Assembly (NCBI RefSeq): GCF_023100945.1
Contig: NZ_CP064689.1
Span: forward strand, 4,508,001-4,572,000
Source: Bradyrhizobium sp. 200
Lineage (GTDB): Bacteria; Pseudomonadota; Alphaproteobacteria; Rhizobiales; Xanthobacteraceae
Direction: 5' to 3'
DNA: 64,000 nt
The position numbers and the translations under genes are program-made. The notes below the pieces were generated by a model. That model saw only the letters and a list, made by a program, of their open reading frames with translations, was not told the origin of the DNA and ran no database searches. Positions 42,566 through 52,337 of the stretch are shown here, one piece after another (positions within the stretch are counted from its first letter, which is position 1; every line of letters begins with the position of its first letter).

Positions 42566-43279
42566 GGAGCCCGGCAAAGGGTGGAATCGGCCCTCACCTT
42601 GCCGCTTATCGGCGGCCGCGACCACGGGTGCGCGGACATGCCAGACCTCCCGCTCCGTAGCCGTACGTGAGTCTCTCCAGCGCAATCCCGGCGGCTGAAA
42701 AAATACCTGCCCTGTGAACAGTGGGGCGAAGCCGATTTCCACACGCCGCAACAATTTTTTCCCCTTGGGAATCCTTCAGGACTCACTGATACTTGGGTCA
42801 ATCACAGGCGCGGCATTACCCCCTGTTATCCCTCGATTTCCACCATATTTAGTATTTGATTCAGGAACTCGTACTAGTCCTTGACGGGCCCGACGGGTTT
42901 GGCCTAGCCTCTTTCCTGGACGGCGCGCGTTAGGTTTTGGGTCCCGCCGGACGCTCCCAAACGGGTTCCAGAACGAGCACTCCGTCAGCCGGTTGAGGCA
43001 CGGATAGAGGGCTCGTCTGCCCCTGAAACGGGGGCGGTCCGGCGTTGAAAAACGAGCCGAATGGCTCAAGGCGACGAGTTACGGCGTTGAGTTGGGATTG
43101 GTCTCGTCGATCGGCGGGACCATGGGGTGGCTAAGACAGAAACAGGGCCGGGTTCACCGGTAGAGCTTGCGGATCTCAGGTCCAAGGTTGTCTTCAACCT
43201 TGGTGCCGAAGGTTCGCTCACTGATAACATCCGGCAACCGCTGATAATGCGGACCGGTCAAGAAGACGGGGCACGACCT
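42566..43279. other. Intergenic region and long leader upstream of nrdJ
   Basis: This 714-bp stretch has no supported gene. TTGACG (near 42880) and TAGCCT 18 bp downstream could form a promoter for nrdJ. The ~250-nt 3' part is rich in short inverted repeats, but I could not identify a B12 box or an NrdR box. A GTG-initiated extension of nrdJ to 43127 is in frame. Confidence 0.4.
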
Positions 43280-46200
43280 ATGCGAATCGAACGACGCAAC
43301 ACCACTTCCGGCCAGTCACCCTATGCAGGGATTGATTTCAGGCTGACGACATCGGAGATCCGCAACCCCGACGGTTCGATCGTGTTCCGGCTGGAAAATG
43401 TCGAAGTGCCCCAGTTCTGGTCGCAGGTCGCCTCCGACGTCCTGGCCCAGAAGTATTTTCGCAAGGCCGGCGTTGCCGCGCGCCTGAAGAAGGTCGAGGA
43501 AGAGACCGTGCCGTCCTGGCTGTGGCGCTCGGTGCCCGACACCGAGGCCCTTAGCCTCCTCCCCGAATCCGAGCGCTATGTCAGCGAACTCTCAGCCAAG
43601 CAGGTGTTCGATCGCCTCGCCGGCTGCTGGACCTATTGGGGCTGGAAGGGCGGCTACTTCTCCACGGAAGAAGACGCGCAGGCGTTCTTCGACGAGCTGC
43701 GCTTCATGCTCGCAAAACAGATGGTCGCGCCGAATTCCCCGCAATGGTTCAACACCGGGCTGCACTGGGCCTACGGCGTCGATGGCCCCGGCCAGGGCCA
43801 TTACTATGTGGACTGGAAGACCGGCAAGCTGACGAAATCCAAGTCGGCCTACGAGCATCCGCAGCCGCATGCCTGCTTCATCCAGGGCATCGAGGACGAC
43901 CTCGTCAACGAGGGCGGCATCATGGACCTCTGGGTGCGTGAGGCGCGCCTGTTCAAATACGGCTCCGGCACCGGCTCCAACTTCTCGCGCCTGCGCGGCG
44001 AAGGCGAGCGCCTGTCCGGCGGCGGCCGCTCAAGCGGCCTGATGAGCTTCCTCAAGATCGGCGACCGCGCCGCGGGCGCAATCAAGTCCGGCGGCACCAC
44101 GCGACGCGCGGCCAAGATGGTCGTGGTCGACGCCGACCATCCCGATATCGAGACCTATATCGACTGGAAGGTGAAGGAGGAGCAGAAGGTAGCTGCGCTG
44201 GTCACCGGCTCCAAGATCAACCAGAAGCATCTCAAGGCCGTGCTGAAGGCCTGCGTCAACTGCGAAGGTTCCGGCGACGACTGCTTCGACCCCGAGAAGA
44301 ACCCGGCGCTCCGCCGCGAGATCAAGCTCGCACGCCGTGCGCTGGTGTCCGACAACGTCATCAAGCGCGTCATCCAGTTCGCCAAGCAAGGCTACAAGGA
44401 CATCGACTTCCCGACCTATGACACCGACTGGGATTCGGAAGCCTACCTCACGGTATCCGGCCAGAACTCCAACAACTCGGTCTCGCTGAAGGACGATTTC
44501 CTCCGCGCCGTCGAGACCGACGGCGACTGGAACCTGATCGGCCGCACCAACAAGAAGGTGACAAAGACGCTGAAGGCCCGCGAGCTCTGGGAAAAGATCG
44601 GCCACGCCGCCTGGGCCTCGGCCGATCCCGGCCTGCACTTCAACACCACCATGAACGACTGGCACACCTGCAAGGCGTCCGGCGACATCCGCGCGTCCAA
44701 TCCGTGCTCGGAATACATGTTCCTGGACGATACGGCGTGCAATCTGGCGTCGGCCAACCTCATCACGTTCTACTCGACCACCACAAAACGGTTCGACGTC
44801 GAATCGTATGAGCACCTGTGCCGGCTCTGGACCATCGTGCTCGAAATCTCCGTCATGATGGCGCAGTTCCCATCGAAGGCGATCGCCGAACTCTCCTATG
44901 AGTTCCGCACGCTGGGCCTCGGCTTTGCCAACATCGGCGGCCTGCTGATGACCATGGGACTTCCTTACGACTCCAAGGAAGGCCGTTCGCTGTGCGGCGC
45001 GCTGACCGCCGTGATGACCGGCGTGGCCTATGCCACCTCGGCCGAGATGGCCAAGGAATTGGGCCCCTTCCCCGGCTACAAGAAGAATGCCCAGCACATG
45101 CTGCGCGTGATCCGCAACCATCGCCGCGCGGCGCATGGCGAGAGCCGCGGCTATGAGGCGCTGGCGGTCAATCCCGTGCCGCTCGATCACGCCTCCTGCC
45201 CGCAGGCCGACGTGATCACTCACGCCAAGGCGGCCTGGGACAAGGCGCTCGAACTCGGCGAACTCAACGGCTACCGCAACGCGCAGACCACGGTAGTGGC
45301 GCCGACCGGCACCATCGGCCTCGTGATGGATTGCGACACGACCGGCATCGAGCCTGATTTCGCGCTGGTGAAGTTCAAGAAGCTTGCCGGCGGCGGCTAC
45401 TGGAAGATCATCAACCAGGCTGTGCCCGTGGCGCTGCGAACGCTCGGCTACCGCGAGAGTGACATCGCGGAGATCGAGGCCTACGCTGTCGGCCACGGCT
45501 CGCTCTCCAACGCCCCCGGCATCAACGCCACCACGCTGAAGGCAAAAGGCTTCACCGACGAAGCGCTGGCCAAAGTGGAAGCTGCATTGCCGACCGCGTT
45601 CGACATCAAGTTCGCCTTCAACAAGTGGACCTTTGGCGAAGACTTTTTGCGCGACACGCTCAACCTCGCGCCGGAAGCGATCGCAGCCCCCGGCTTCGAC
45701 TTGCTCTCGGCAATCGGCTTCAGCAAGCGCGAGATCGAGGCCGCCAACGTGCACATCTGCGGCGCGATGACGGTCGAGGGAGCTCCCCACCTCAAGGCAG
45801 AACATTATGCGGTGTTCGACTGCGCCAACCCCTGCGGCAAGATCGGCAAGCGGTACCTGTCGGTCGAGAGCCACATCCGCATGATGGCGGCCTCGCAGCC
45901 GTTCATCTCGGGTGCGATCAGCAAGACCATCAACATGCCGAACGACGCCACCGTCGAGGATTGCAAGGCGGCGTATTTGCTGTCCTGGAAGCTCGCGCTG
46001 AAGGCCAACGCGCTCTACCGCGACGGCTCGAAGCTGAGCCAGCCGCTCAACTCGCAGCTCATCAGCGATGATGACGACGAGGACGATGCGGTCGAGGCGC
46101 TCTACGAGAAGCCGATGGCGGCGCGTGCCGCCCAGGTCTCGGAAAAGATCGTCGAGAAGCTGGTCGAGCGCATCGTCGTGATGCGCGAGCGCGAAAAGAT

Positions 46201-47023
46201 GCCGGACCGCCGCAAGGGCTACACCCAGAAGGCGGTCGTCGGCGGCCACAAGGTGTACTTGCGAACCGGCGAATATGATGACGGCCGTCTCGGCGAGATC
46301 TTCATCGACATGCACAAGGAAGGCGCCGCGCTCCGCTCCTTCATCAACAATTTTGCCATCGCGGTTTCGCTGGGTCTTCAGTACGGCGTGCCGCTGGAGG
46401 AATATGTCGACGCCTTCACCTTCACCCGCTTCGAGCCGGCGGGCCCCGTGCAGGGCAACGACTCGATCAAGTACGCGACCTCGATCCTCGACTATGTGTT
46501 CCGCGAACTCGCGGTCAGCTACATGTCGCGCTTCGACCTCGCCCATGTCGATCCTAGCGAGTCCAACTTCGACGCGATGGGCAAAGGCGTCGAGGAAGGC
46601 AAGGAGCCGTCCGACAGCCACCAGGCCACCAAATATCTGTCCAAAGGCCTGACCCGCTCGCGCACGGATAATCTGGTCGTCATGCGTGGCGGCGACGCCG
46701 ATGCCCGCGGCTCCCACAACGTCACCGCCATCGCCTCCCACGGCCCGAGCGGGCGCGCTTCCGACGCCCATGAAGGCGCGGTCGCGCTAAAGCAGGAAAC
46801 CCAGCACGATCTGTCACCGACGGAAAAGCTGGAAGCGATGAAATGGAGCAAGGCCGGCAGCGCCGCTGCGGCGGTCGCCCCGTCCAAGGCCGAACGCCGG
46901 GCGGAAGCCAAGGCCAAAGGCTACGAAGGCGAGATGTGCTCGGAGTGCGGCAACTTCACGCTGGTGCGGAATGGGACCTGCATGAAGTGCGATACGTGTG
47001 GAAGTACGACGGGATGCAGCTAA
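43280..47023 (+). CDS. nrdJ: Adenosylcobalamin-dependent ribonucleotide reductase (class II)
   Basis: This 1247-residue enzyme reduces ribonucleotides to deoxyribonucleotides using vitamin B12 cofactor, independent of oxygen. It shows the N-terminal [18 protein letters not shown], the central catalytic [21 protein letters not shown] and NSNNSVSL motifs, and a C-terminal zinc-ribbon CSEC/CMKCDTC (about 1220-1245) for electron delivery. The start at 43280 gives the usual length; an in-frame GTG at 43127 would add 51 residues that look less conserved. No nrdR is nearby. Confidence 0.96.
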   Translation: MRIERRNTTSGQSPYAGIDFRLTTSEIRNPDGSIVFRLENVEVPQFWSQVASDVLAQKYFRKAGVAARLKKVEEETVPSWLWRSVPDTEALSLLPESERYVSELSAKQVFDRLAGCWTYWGWKGGYFSTEEDAQAFFDELRFMLAKQMVAPNSPQWFNTGLHWAYGVDGPGQGHYYVDWKTGKLTKSKSAYEHPQPHACFIQGIEDDLVNEGGIMDLWVREARLFKYGSGTGSNFSRLRGEGERLSGGGRSSGLMSFLKIGDRAAGAIKSGGTTRRAAKMVVVDADHPDIETYIDWKVKEEQKVAALVTGSKINQKHLKAVLKACVNCEGSGDDCFDPEKNPALRREIKLARRALVSDNVIKRVIQFAKQGYKDIDFPTYDTDWDSEAYLTVSGQNSNNSVSLKDDFLRAVETDGDWNLIGRTNKKVTKTLKARELWEKIGHAAWASADPGLHFNTTMNDWHTCKASGDIRASNPCSEYMFLDDTACNLASANLITFYSTTTKRFDVESYEHLCRLWTIVLEISVMMAQFPSKAIAELSYEFRTLGLGFANIGGLLMTMGLPYDSKEGRSLCGALTAVMTGVAYATSAEMAKELGPFPGYKKNAQHMLRVIRNHRRAAHGESRGYEALAVNPVPLDHASCPQADVITHAKAAWDKALELGELNGYRNAQTTVVAPTGTIGLVMDCDTTGIEPDFALVKFKKLAGGGYWKIINQAVPVALRTLGYRESDIAEIEAYAVGHGSLSNAPGINATTLKAKGFTDEALAKVEAALPTAFDIKFAFNKWTFGEDFLRDTLNLAPEAIAAPGFDLLSAIGFSKREIEAANVHICGAMTVEGAPHLKAEHYAVFDCANPCGKIGKRYLSVESHIRMMAASQPFISGAISKTINMPNDATVEDCKAAYLLSWKLALKANALYRDGSKLSQPLNSQLISDDDDEDDAVEALYEKPMAARAAQVSEKIVEKLVERIVVMREREKMPDRRKGYTQKAVVGGHKVYLRTGEYDDGRLGEIFIDMHKEGAALRSFINNFAIAVSLGLQYGVPLEEYVDAFTFTRFEPAGPVQGNDSIKYATSILDYVFRELAVSYMSRFDLAHVDPSESNFDAMGKGVEEGKEPSDSHQATKYLSKGLTRSRTDNLVVMRGGDADARGSHNVTAIASHGPSGRASDAHEGAVALKQETQHDLSPTEKLEAMKWSKAGSAAAAVAPSKAERRAEAKAKGYEGEMCSECGNFTLVRNGTCMKCDTCGSTTGCS

Positions 47024-47061
47024 CAGCTCCTTCCCCCGCTGAACAAGCAGACCCTCGACCC

Positions 47062-47111
47062 GGTGACTTTTAATCATGGGGTCGAGGGTTCGAGTCCCTC
47101 CGCGCTCACCA
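47062..47111 (+). pseudogene. 3' fragment of a tRNA-Lys(TTT) gene
   Basis: The sequence from tgacttttaatca (anticodon TTT) through GAGGG-TTCGAGT-CCCTC (T arm) to cgcgctc-A-CCA (acceptor 3' strand, CCA encoded, ending 47111) is tRNA-Lys. There is no D arm and no matching acceptor 5' strand upstream. The anticodon stem has lost one pair. Instead an accctcgaccc (47051-47061) pairs with gggtcgagggt (47079-47089). It cannot be a working tRNA. Confidence 0.85.
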
Positions 47112-47173
47112 TAAAATCAATGGGTTGATCAGCCTCCGCGGCGGCCCGCACCAGGGAATGTTGCTTCGGCGTG

Positions 47174-47200
47174 AAAAAGCCCGGCCGTTGGGCCGGGCTT
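47174..47200 (-). terminator. Rho-independent terminator of the Panacea operon
   Basis: Stem agcccggcc (47178-47186) and ggccgggct (47191-47199) with loop gttg. On the minus strand it ends in five T (47174-47178). It follows the gene at 47222. Confidence 0.85.
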
Positions 47201-47221
47201 AGGTGCTCGCTGCTATAGTGG

Positions 47222-47914
47222 CTATTTCTTCTTAAAGAGATCGATTACGTCGATCGCGTCGGTTGGCAACGCGACGCCAGCTAGCTCGAGCGCCTTCAGA
47301 AATTGGCGGACTGCTTCGTCGAACTCGTCCAGCGAGATCGCTTTCTCCACCGGCATCTCGTAAGCTCGGAGGACGCGTCCCTTGCCCCTTTCCTGCTCAC
47401 TCACGTCAATGATCAACGGAACTGGGTCATTCGGGTCGTCGATGCAGTGGAGTTCGTGAACACCCCGCGCAAGGAACCGAATGTGTTCGGGAAAAAGCCG
47501 CTGCTGCTTACGGGCATTGATCAGCACGGCATAGGCTTGACCGTCCACCCACCAGACGCCCTTGATGCTCGGCTTGAACCAGAAGCCCAGCACCTTCATC
47601 GGCTTTTGGGGATGCCGATACCAGCGGCCTCGGCCACCGAAGTGCTGCCTCAAGAGCCGCACAACGTCTTGCAGGGCGTCGTTCTTCCAGTCCTCTTCGT
47701 AAGGACAGAACTCTGTCGTGATGAACGACTCGGTCGCATAGCCTCCTACGATGGGCTCCAAGCGCGGCCAGATCATGCTGTATGACATAAAGCCGCCCCC
47801 AGCCAATCGCTCGATCAGATTGTTGGCGGTCTGGGCAGCGTCCATGCCGACGACGGATGGGAATGCGAATTTCGGAAAATCTAACAGCTCAAAGTACTTC
47901 CCGCGCCCCGCCAT
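47222..47914 (-). CDS. Unknown protein, possible partner of the Panacea antitoxin
   Basis: This 230-residue protein has no family I recognise. It is soluble, with aromatic-rich blocks (RWYRHP, FWFKPSIKGVWW) and a C-terminal acidic helix. Its start is 82 bp after the stop of the DUF4065 gene on the same strand, and a terminator follows. Position next to a Panacea antitoxin makes it a toxin candidate; the sequence itself shows no catalytic motif. Confidence 0.65.
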   Translation of the reverse strand: MAGRGKYFELLDFPKFAFPSVVGMDAAQTANNLIERLAGGGFMSYSMIWPRLEPIVGGYATESFITTEFCPYEEDWKNDALQDVVRLLRQHFGGRGRWYRHPQKPMKVLGFWFKPSIKGVWWVDGQAYAVLINARKQQRLFPEHIRFLARGVHELHCIDDPNDPVPLIIDVSEQERGKGRVLRAYEMPVEKAISLDEFDEAVRQFLKALELAGVALPTDAIDVIDLFKKK

Positions 47915-47996
47915 CTAGGTCCTCCTGTGACATGGAGCCGAACACCAACAGGTAGTGTGATTCGGCCACTCGGCACAAGATATCGTAAACGAACCT

Positions 47997-48500
47997 TTAA
48001 TGACGAACTGTGGATATCCCTTCCCCGGCAAAATGCCGGCGGATTAGTTGGTTCGGAATGCGCGAGCTCAGGGTGGGATCGGCCAGATGCGCCCGATAGA
48101 CGATATCCCAAGGACCATTTCGCTCGTGCGAAAGAGACACCAACTGCCCAGTGGTGAAGCGGCTATAGGCGTTGAATTCGCGAACGATGATCTTCCGATG
48201 CTCCTCGGCAATGTCATCGAACGGGACCGGCACACGTGTCCCCGAGGAATAGTCCAGGTAGTGAGCAGGCCCTGTAATGGGGCCTTCTTTATGAATTTTG
48301 AAGGCGTCAAACACCGGCTTTATCACCGGTCCATATTGCCAAGCTTCGAAATGATTGCGGATGATGCCTTCAGGCAACTGCTTCAATGCGCCAGCCTGGA
48401 TGAAGAATAGCAGCTTGTTGATACGCAAGTTTGTGAGATCGAACTCGACCGCGTCGAAATTCGTTAGAAGGAAGTTACATATCTTGCGAGCTTCATACAT
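47997..48500 (-). CDS. Panacea/DUF4065 (SocA-like) antitoxin-domain protein
   Basis: This 167-residue protein carries the Panacea domain: INKLLFFIQAGAL, FEAWQYGPVIKPVFDAFK. Caulobacter SocA and many neutralising antitoxins share it. Most partners are toxins encoded adjacently. On the minus strand it precedes the unknown gene at 47222-47914. A related function in proteolytic delivery (SocA-like adaptor) is also known for the family. Confidence 0.88.
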   Translation of the reverse strand: MYEARKICNFLLTNFDAVEFDLTNLRINKLLFFIQAGALKQLPEGIIRNHFEAWQYGPVIKPVFDAFKIHKEGPITGPAHYLDYSSGTRVPVPFDDIAEEHRKIIVREFNAYSRFTTGQLVSLSHERNGPWDIVYRAHLADPTLSSRIPNQLIRRHFAGEGISTVRH

Positions 48501-48719
48501 GGCTATGCGTTACCAGAGTCGGCACCCCGCCTCTATACGACTGCGCACGTTCGCATAACGGGGGCTCCTCCGGAGCGGTCATCGTTCCCCCGCATTCAAC
48601 AGCGCTGCTAACCGAATCGAGACATCGCATGAGAACATATCATGAACATCTTCGTCAACAGCCTCGCGCCGGGCGAAGCTCCACCAACGTGCGAGTAATA
48701 GACACCAATGAGCCTAAGT

Positions 48720-49886
48720 TCAGCCCAGCGTCGGCATTTGCGATAACAACATGTAGTCCCTGCGCTGCCTTAGGCTGAGCAACCCCGTTACGCGGATCGT
48801 ATGCCCTAAATTAAAACGACCGTCACTTCGAAGTGCTTTGAAGGTCCCGGCGTCCGTGGCACAGGTAACTTCTTTCCCGCGCGTCGATTGGATAAGAAAA
48901 GTGCTCTGCTTTCCATTTACTTGAATAATAACGCCATGCTCTGTGACCGGAGATGACATCGCGAGCTTGCGTGCGCGCAGAATCTTCTCGCCCGTGTCTT
49001 CTCCTATAACGACCGACGAGCGGCTTCCTTTTACATTTGAGGTGATTGCCAATTCTGAGATGTTATTTTCGTCTGTCGGTACGATGTCGCTTACTTGGTC
49101 TAAGATCGAAAATTTCTCCTGTGCTACGGCGGATGTAATTTCTCCCTTTATGGCAGAGCTGGCAATTTCGTCCATGTCGTGCACAAAGTGGACGCTGTTC
49201 TCACTAATAGCGTCGGAAATGACATCCACTTGAACGTCGGTTTTTAGTCGCCTTGTGATTCTTCCGACGTCGAGAATTGGTTGCTTAAGTGCGACGATTA
49301 GACTGCTAAATTTCGGTTCAGTTAGCTCGAAATCCAACGTTGCGCTTCGCGTGCCCGCCAAGAGAGCGGGAATAAGAATTTTCCGTGCCGCATCGTGAGC
49401 ATTTTGAATGACAGTGCGAAAGACACCAAACGGCATTCCCGCGCGCTTGAATTTGTCTCCCTGGAAATTCAGCGCAAAAAGCGCTGTGGCTTCATCGAAA
49501 CTGTCCGGAACGCCCGAAGTGATCGCGCCGACGCCAGTTCGTCTGGCGGGAAGTAAATTGCCAGGAAATTCTTCTCCTTGAACCGTCCAGTAGCGTTCAA
49601 CCGTCAAGTCTGAGGCTAGTTCAAGAACCCAGACCTGATCGGACATCAGCGCACCCCGCACCGAAAGATCGCCTTTCAACATAGAGGCGATGATCATGTC
49701 GGTGATCGGAGCGGCGAGATACAGACTGTTCTCGTCATTCTCGCCGAATTTAAAGAAGATGGTGTCTACAAAGGCTGACTTGGCCGAGAAGATCAACGGG
49801 CCGTCGAACTCGTAAAAAACACGTTCGGGCACGATCTGGTTGTTTGACGGAGGTAATTCTGCCGGCTGATCTATGCTCCAGGTCAT
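48720..49886 (-). CDS. Unknown AT-rich protein with similarity to DUF6575-type N-terminus
   Basis: This 388-residue protein has no firm family. Its first ~100 residues (VFYEFDGPLIFSAKSAFVDT, then ENSLYLAAPITDMIIASMLKG) resemble what I recall of DUF6575, found in gene pairs of unknown function. The gene is visibly AT-richer than its neighbours, suggesting transfer. The start ATG overlaps the stop of the upstream frame (TGATG). An in-frame GTG lies 3 bp earlier. Confidence 0.65.
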   Translation of the reverse strand: MTWSIDQPAELPPSNNQIVPERVFYEFDGPLIFSAKSAFVDTIFFKFGENDENSLYLAAPITDMIIASMLKGDLSVRGALMSDQVWVLELASDLTVERYWTVQGEEFPGNLLPARRTGVGAITSGVPDSFDEATALFALNFQGDKFKRAGMPFGVFRTVIQNAHDAARKILIPALLAGTRSATLDFELTEPKFSSLIVALKQPILDVGRITRRLKTDVQVDVISDAISENSVHFVHDMDEIASSAIKGEITSAVAQEKFSILDQVSDIVPTDENNISELAITSNVKGSRSSVVIGEDTGEKILRARKLAMSSPVTEHGVIIQVNGKQSTFLIQSTRGKEVTCATDAGTFKALRSDGRFNLGHTIRVTGLLSLRQRRDYMLLSQMPTLG

Positions 49887-50291
49887 CACGGAGCCTCAGG
49901 CTCCGGAGAAAGGTAAACTACGAATTGTTTCGACAAGTCACGGTCCGCTGCTTTCCAAAATGTATGATGATCCGGCTGACTGTTGCTTGGTGTTTTCATC
50001 ATCACCCCATCGTTCACTCCGAGAGTACCCGACAAGATAAATCGCTTGTGTCTAAACAAGGGGAACAGCTTCCGCGCGGTTTCGACCGCTTCTTCCGAAA
50101 CCCAAACCGACAGCCCCCAAACACTGACAGACCTTGGGATCGTATCCCGGTAGCTTTCGCTCCGCGTGCGAGGCAAAGTCAGAGCCTGCCAACGTCGGCT
50201 TCTTTGAAGCACGGTAGACGACGCCAGTGGTTGGCTTGGCTTCCTTCGGCGGACACGCAGCAGGAATGCTAGGATGATACTTGATAGGCAT
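49886..50291 (-). pseudogene. Unknown gene with a 1-bp frameshift, coupled to the next gene
   Basis: Frame A (from about 50291) reads MPIKYHPSIP ... ASHAERKLPGYDPKVCQ. Frame B then reads SVWVSEEAVETARKLFPLF to a stop at 49886. They join if one G is dropped from the GGGGG run (complement of 50114-50118), giving CQCLGLSVWVSEEA. The join then runs into the start of the 48720 gene with TGATG overlap. An intact gene would be about 135 residues. It may be a real inactivation, or an assembly error in the homopolymer. Confidence 0.5.
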
Positions 50292-50697
50292 TAAAAAGCT
50301 AGAATCAATCGTTATGCGTGTACCCCCATACAAGATCGCGTAGCAATTGTCGATATCTCGGGTGGGCTCTTGGTAAATCAAGTAAAAAAGGGCCACCGCT
50401 GCCGGATACCTGCCAGCAAGCGAACGGCCCTCCTCGAGCGGCCCCCACGCTCGATGAGCTTGCCGCGCCGGGAGGCTCCGGCAGCAAGCTCTGCCTATCG
50501 TGCCAGAAGGGCTCCGGCCACAGGCTGTCGCGGTTATTGCGGGCACTCACGACTTGCCCGCCGGATGGAATGAAGACTTAGCAAGCGTAGCCCGGGCGAA
50601 TTAGAAGGGTGGATCAGCGCAGCGTAATCCGCCGCTCTCTCGCGATTAGGTCGGTGAGTTACGCTGCGCTAACCCACCTCACTCACTTCATCCACTC
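50292..50697. other. Intergenic region containing a family-2 palindrome
   Basis: No gene is supported in 50292-50605. From 50606 to 50678 lies an inverted repeat (ggcggatt/agcgtaatccgcc type) shared with 52847, 62491 and 63818. It adjoins a 90-bp copy of a downstream gene end. Confidence 0.5.
50606..50678. repeat. Family-2 intergenic palindrome
   Basis: Units gcgcagcgtaatccgcc and ttacgctgcgctaaccc face each other. The same pair occurs at 52847-52959, 62491-62570 and 63818-63892. Confidence 0.75.
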
Positions 50698-50787
50698 ACT
50701 TCGCCAGCCCGAGCGACTTCAGCGCCTTGCCGTTGTCCTCGCTGTCCGCCTTCATGAACTCCGCGAAGCCAGCCGAATCCAGATAGA
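50696..50787 (-). pseudogene. 3'-end fragment of the Bug/TctC gene at 52963
   Basis: The minus strand encodes the last ~30 residues of a solute-binding protein (IFYLDSAGFAEFMKADSEDNG ending SLGLAK). Over 50698-50787 it differs from 52965-53054 at only two positions, then similarity stops. The copy has no start or N-terminus. Both copies are preceded by the same type of palindrome. They are direct repeats around a 2.1-kb block. Confidence 0.85.
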
Positions 50788-50841
50788 AGATCGTCAGCGC
50801 GTCACGTTTCGTTATTGTGCCTACTTGCCCCCAAAAGACGC

Positions 50842-51642
50842 ATGTCAAGAAAAAGCAAGAGCTTCCCACGCCTCCGCCGCTGGCGGCGCGGTGCACGGTG
50901 GGCGCGACGGAAGCTCGCGAGAGCACCGCGGGCGGCTCGGATCGTTGGCGTCGTGGCGATCCTGCTTGTGCTCGTCGCGCTGACGAACCTTGTCTATCAC
51001 GTGATCCGCAAGCCGACTGAGCTGTTTGCCTTCGTTGGCGATGCGCTCGACAAGGAGCCGGCCGAGACGTGGCGGCAATACGGGCCGCTCTTCCGCGCCT
51101 ATTCCACCAGTACGATCACGCCCGAATTGCTGGCCGCGCTGGCGCAGGTCGAGAGTTCAGGCAACCCGGTGGCGCGCACCTACTGGCGCTGGCGATTAAG
51201 CCTGAATCCTTTCGCGATCTACCAGCCCGCCTCCAGCGCCGTCGGCCTCTTCCAGATGACCGATGCGGCCTACGCCGAGGCCGCGCGGTCCTGTGTCCGA
51301 GAGAATGCGGTCACAAATACCGGCTGCGGGTTCACCAGCCTCACTATCCGCGCGATCCCAAGCCATGCCATTGAGCTCGCGTCCGTGTATCTGGCTCGCA
51401 ACGTCGCGGCGGTTCTCGCCCGCGTCCCCGATGTGCCGGCAAGCCTGCAGCAGAAGCAGGACCTCGCCGCGTTTATCCATCTTTGCGGCGGGGGTCCCGC
51501 CACAGCCTTCGCGCGCCGCAACTTTCAAATGATGCCCGGCGAGCGGTGCGGCGATCATCTCGTCACAGCCTATATCGTCAGGGTCAATGCGATGAAGCGG
51601 CAGTTCAAGCGCCTGGCTGCCGATGGCGGGTTCCAGAATTAA
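50842..51642 (+). CDS. Membrane-anchored lytic transglycosylase-like protein
   Basis: This 266-residue protein has a basic N-terminus (about 1-33), a membrane helix (about 34-53) and a periplasmic domain with the SLT pattern: E104 in LAQVESSGNP, then SSAVGLFQMTDAAY. Such enzymes cut glycan strands of peptidoglycan. The C-terminal HLCGGGPA and VNAMKRQF segments are consistent. It lies inside the block bounded by Bug-gene fragments. A GTG 27 bp upstream is an alternative start. Confidence 0.82.
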   Translation: MSRKSKSFPRLRRWRRGARWARRKLARAPRAARIVGVVAILLVLVALTNLVYHVIRKPTELFAFVGDALDKEPAETWRQYGPLFRAYSTSTITPELLAALAQVESSGNPVARTYWRWRLSLNPFAIYQPASSAVGLFQMTDAAYAEAARSCVRENAVTNTGCGFTSLTIRAIPSHAIELASVYLARNVAAVLARVPDVPASLQQKQDLAAFIHLCGGGPATAFARRNFQMMPGERCGDHLVTAYIVRVNAMKRQFKRLAADGGFQN

Positions 51643-51654
51643 CCTGCAGAGCGA

Positions 51655-51732
51655 GTAGCCCGGATGAGCAGAACAACATCCGGGACGACATTAGCACCGC
51701 CCCGGATATCGCTTCGCTCCATCCGGGCTACG
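51655..51732. repeat. REP-type bipartite palindrome
   Basis: Left half gtagcccggatgagc... and right half ...ctccatccgggctacg with a ttagcaccgcccc loop. It matches copies at 56692 and 59667 and the split copy at 21617/23106. Confidence 0.82.
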
Positions 51733-51928
51733 CTTGCTAACGTCCCCTCACAGTCAATCGATTGCATCAGCCATCGGACGACCTCAAGCCTGACGTCTGC
51801 GGTCCCCTTTTCGCGTACTGATCGATCGCCATTTCCGACAGGACGGAGTCTAGGACCCGCAACATTCAACACACGGTGCGCTACACCATGCTGTCAGCGA
51901 TCGGCTCAAGGGCTTCTGGCGATAGACT

Positions 51929-52279
51929 TCACCAGCGATACCCGGGATAGGGCGCATAGTAGCCGTCAGCATCTGCGGGAGGGTTGTAACCATAGCCACC
52001 ATAGCCGTAGGGCCTAGTAGGGTACCCGCCGTAGTAATAAGTAGGCGCGTAGCCGCCGTAGTATCCGTTGTCTGGATACCCGCCATAGTAGCCGTAACCT
52101 GGACCGTAGGCGTAGGCACTGGAGGCTATGCCACCGATCACGGCGGCTCCAACTAGTCCTGCCGCGAGCCCGGGACCCCAGCCACCACCTCGCCACCGTG
52201 CTTCGGCTGGCGATGTGGCCGTCAGGGCGGTCATACCGACGGTGACAGCAGTCGTTAAGGCCAATACCGTTCTTTTCAT
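51929..52279 (-). CDS. Small exported Gly/Tyr-rich protein
   Basis: This 116-residue protein has a signal peptide (about 1-27), a hydrophobic GLAAGLVGAAVIGGIA stretch, and a C-terminal half of YGGY, YYGG and PYGYGGYGY repeats. It is typical of small Bradyrhizobium envelope proteins of unknown function. A perfect EcfG promoter match lies directly upstream, so it is probably made in the general stress response. Confidence 0.82.
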   Translation of the reverse strand: MKRTVLALTTAVTVGMTALTATSPAEARWRGGGWGPGLAAGLVGAAVIGGIASSAYAYGPGYGYYGGYPDNGYYGGYAPTYYYGGYPTRPYGYGGYGYNPPADADGYYAPYPGYRW

Positions 52280-52311
52280 GTCATTACCCTTTCCGTTTTT
52301 TCCGAACTTTT

Positions 52312-52337
52312 AACGGGCGAGGTTCGCAAAGGGTTCC
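52312..52337 (-). promoter_or_regulatory. EcfG-type promoter for the Gly/Tyr-rich protein
   Basis: On the minus strand GGAAC (52337-52333), 17 bp, CGTT (52315-52312) matches the consensus exactly, 33 bp upstream of the start. Confidence 0.78.

Noticed and set aside
42850..43279. Cobalamin riboswitch before nrdJ
   Set aside because: No B12 box or conserved core could be matched on either strand.
44030..46771. 913-codon open frame antisense to nrdJ
   Set aside because: Shadow of the highly conserved nrdJ codons; no motif or start site.
47062..50600. Genomic island with its left end at the tRNA-Lys fragment
   Set aside because: No integrase, no second repeat, and the orientation of the 3' fragment puts the expected island on the other side, where nrdJ lies.
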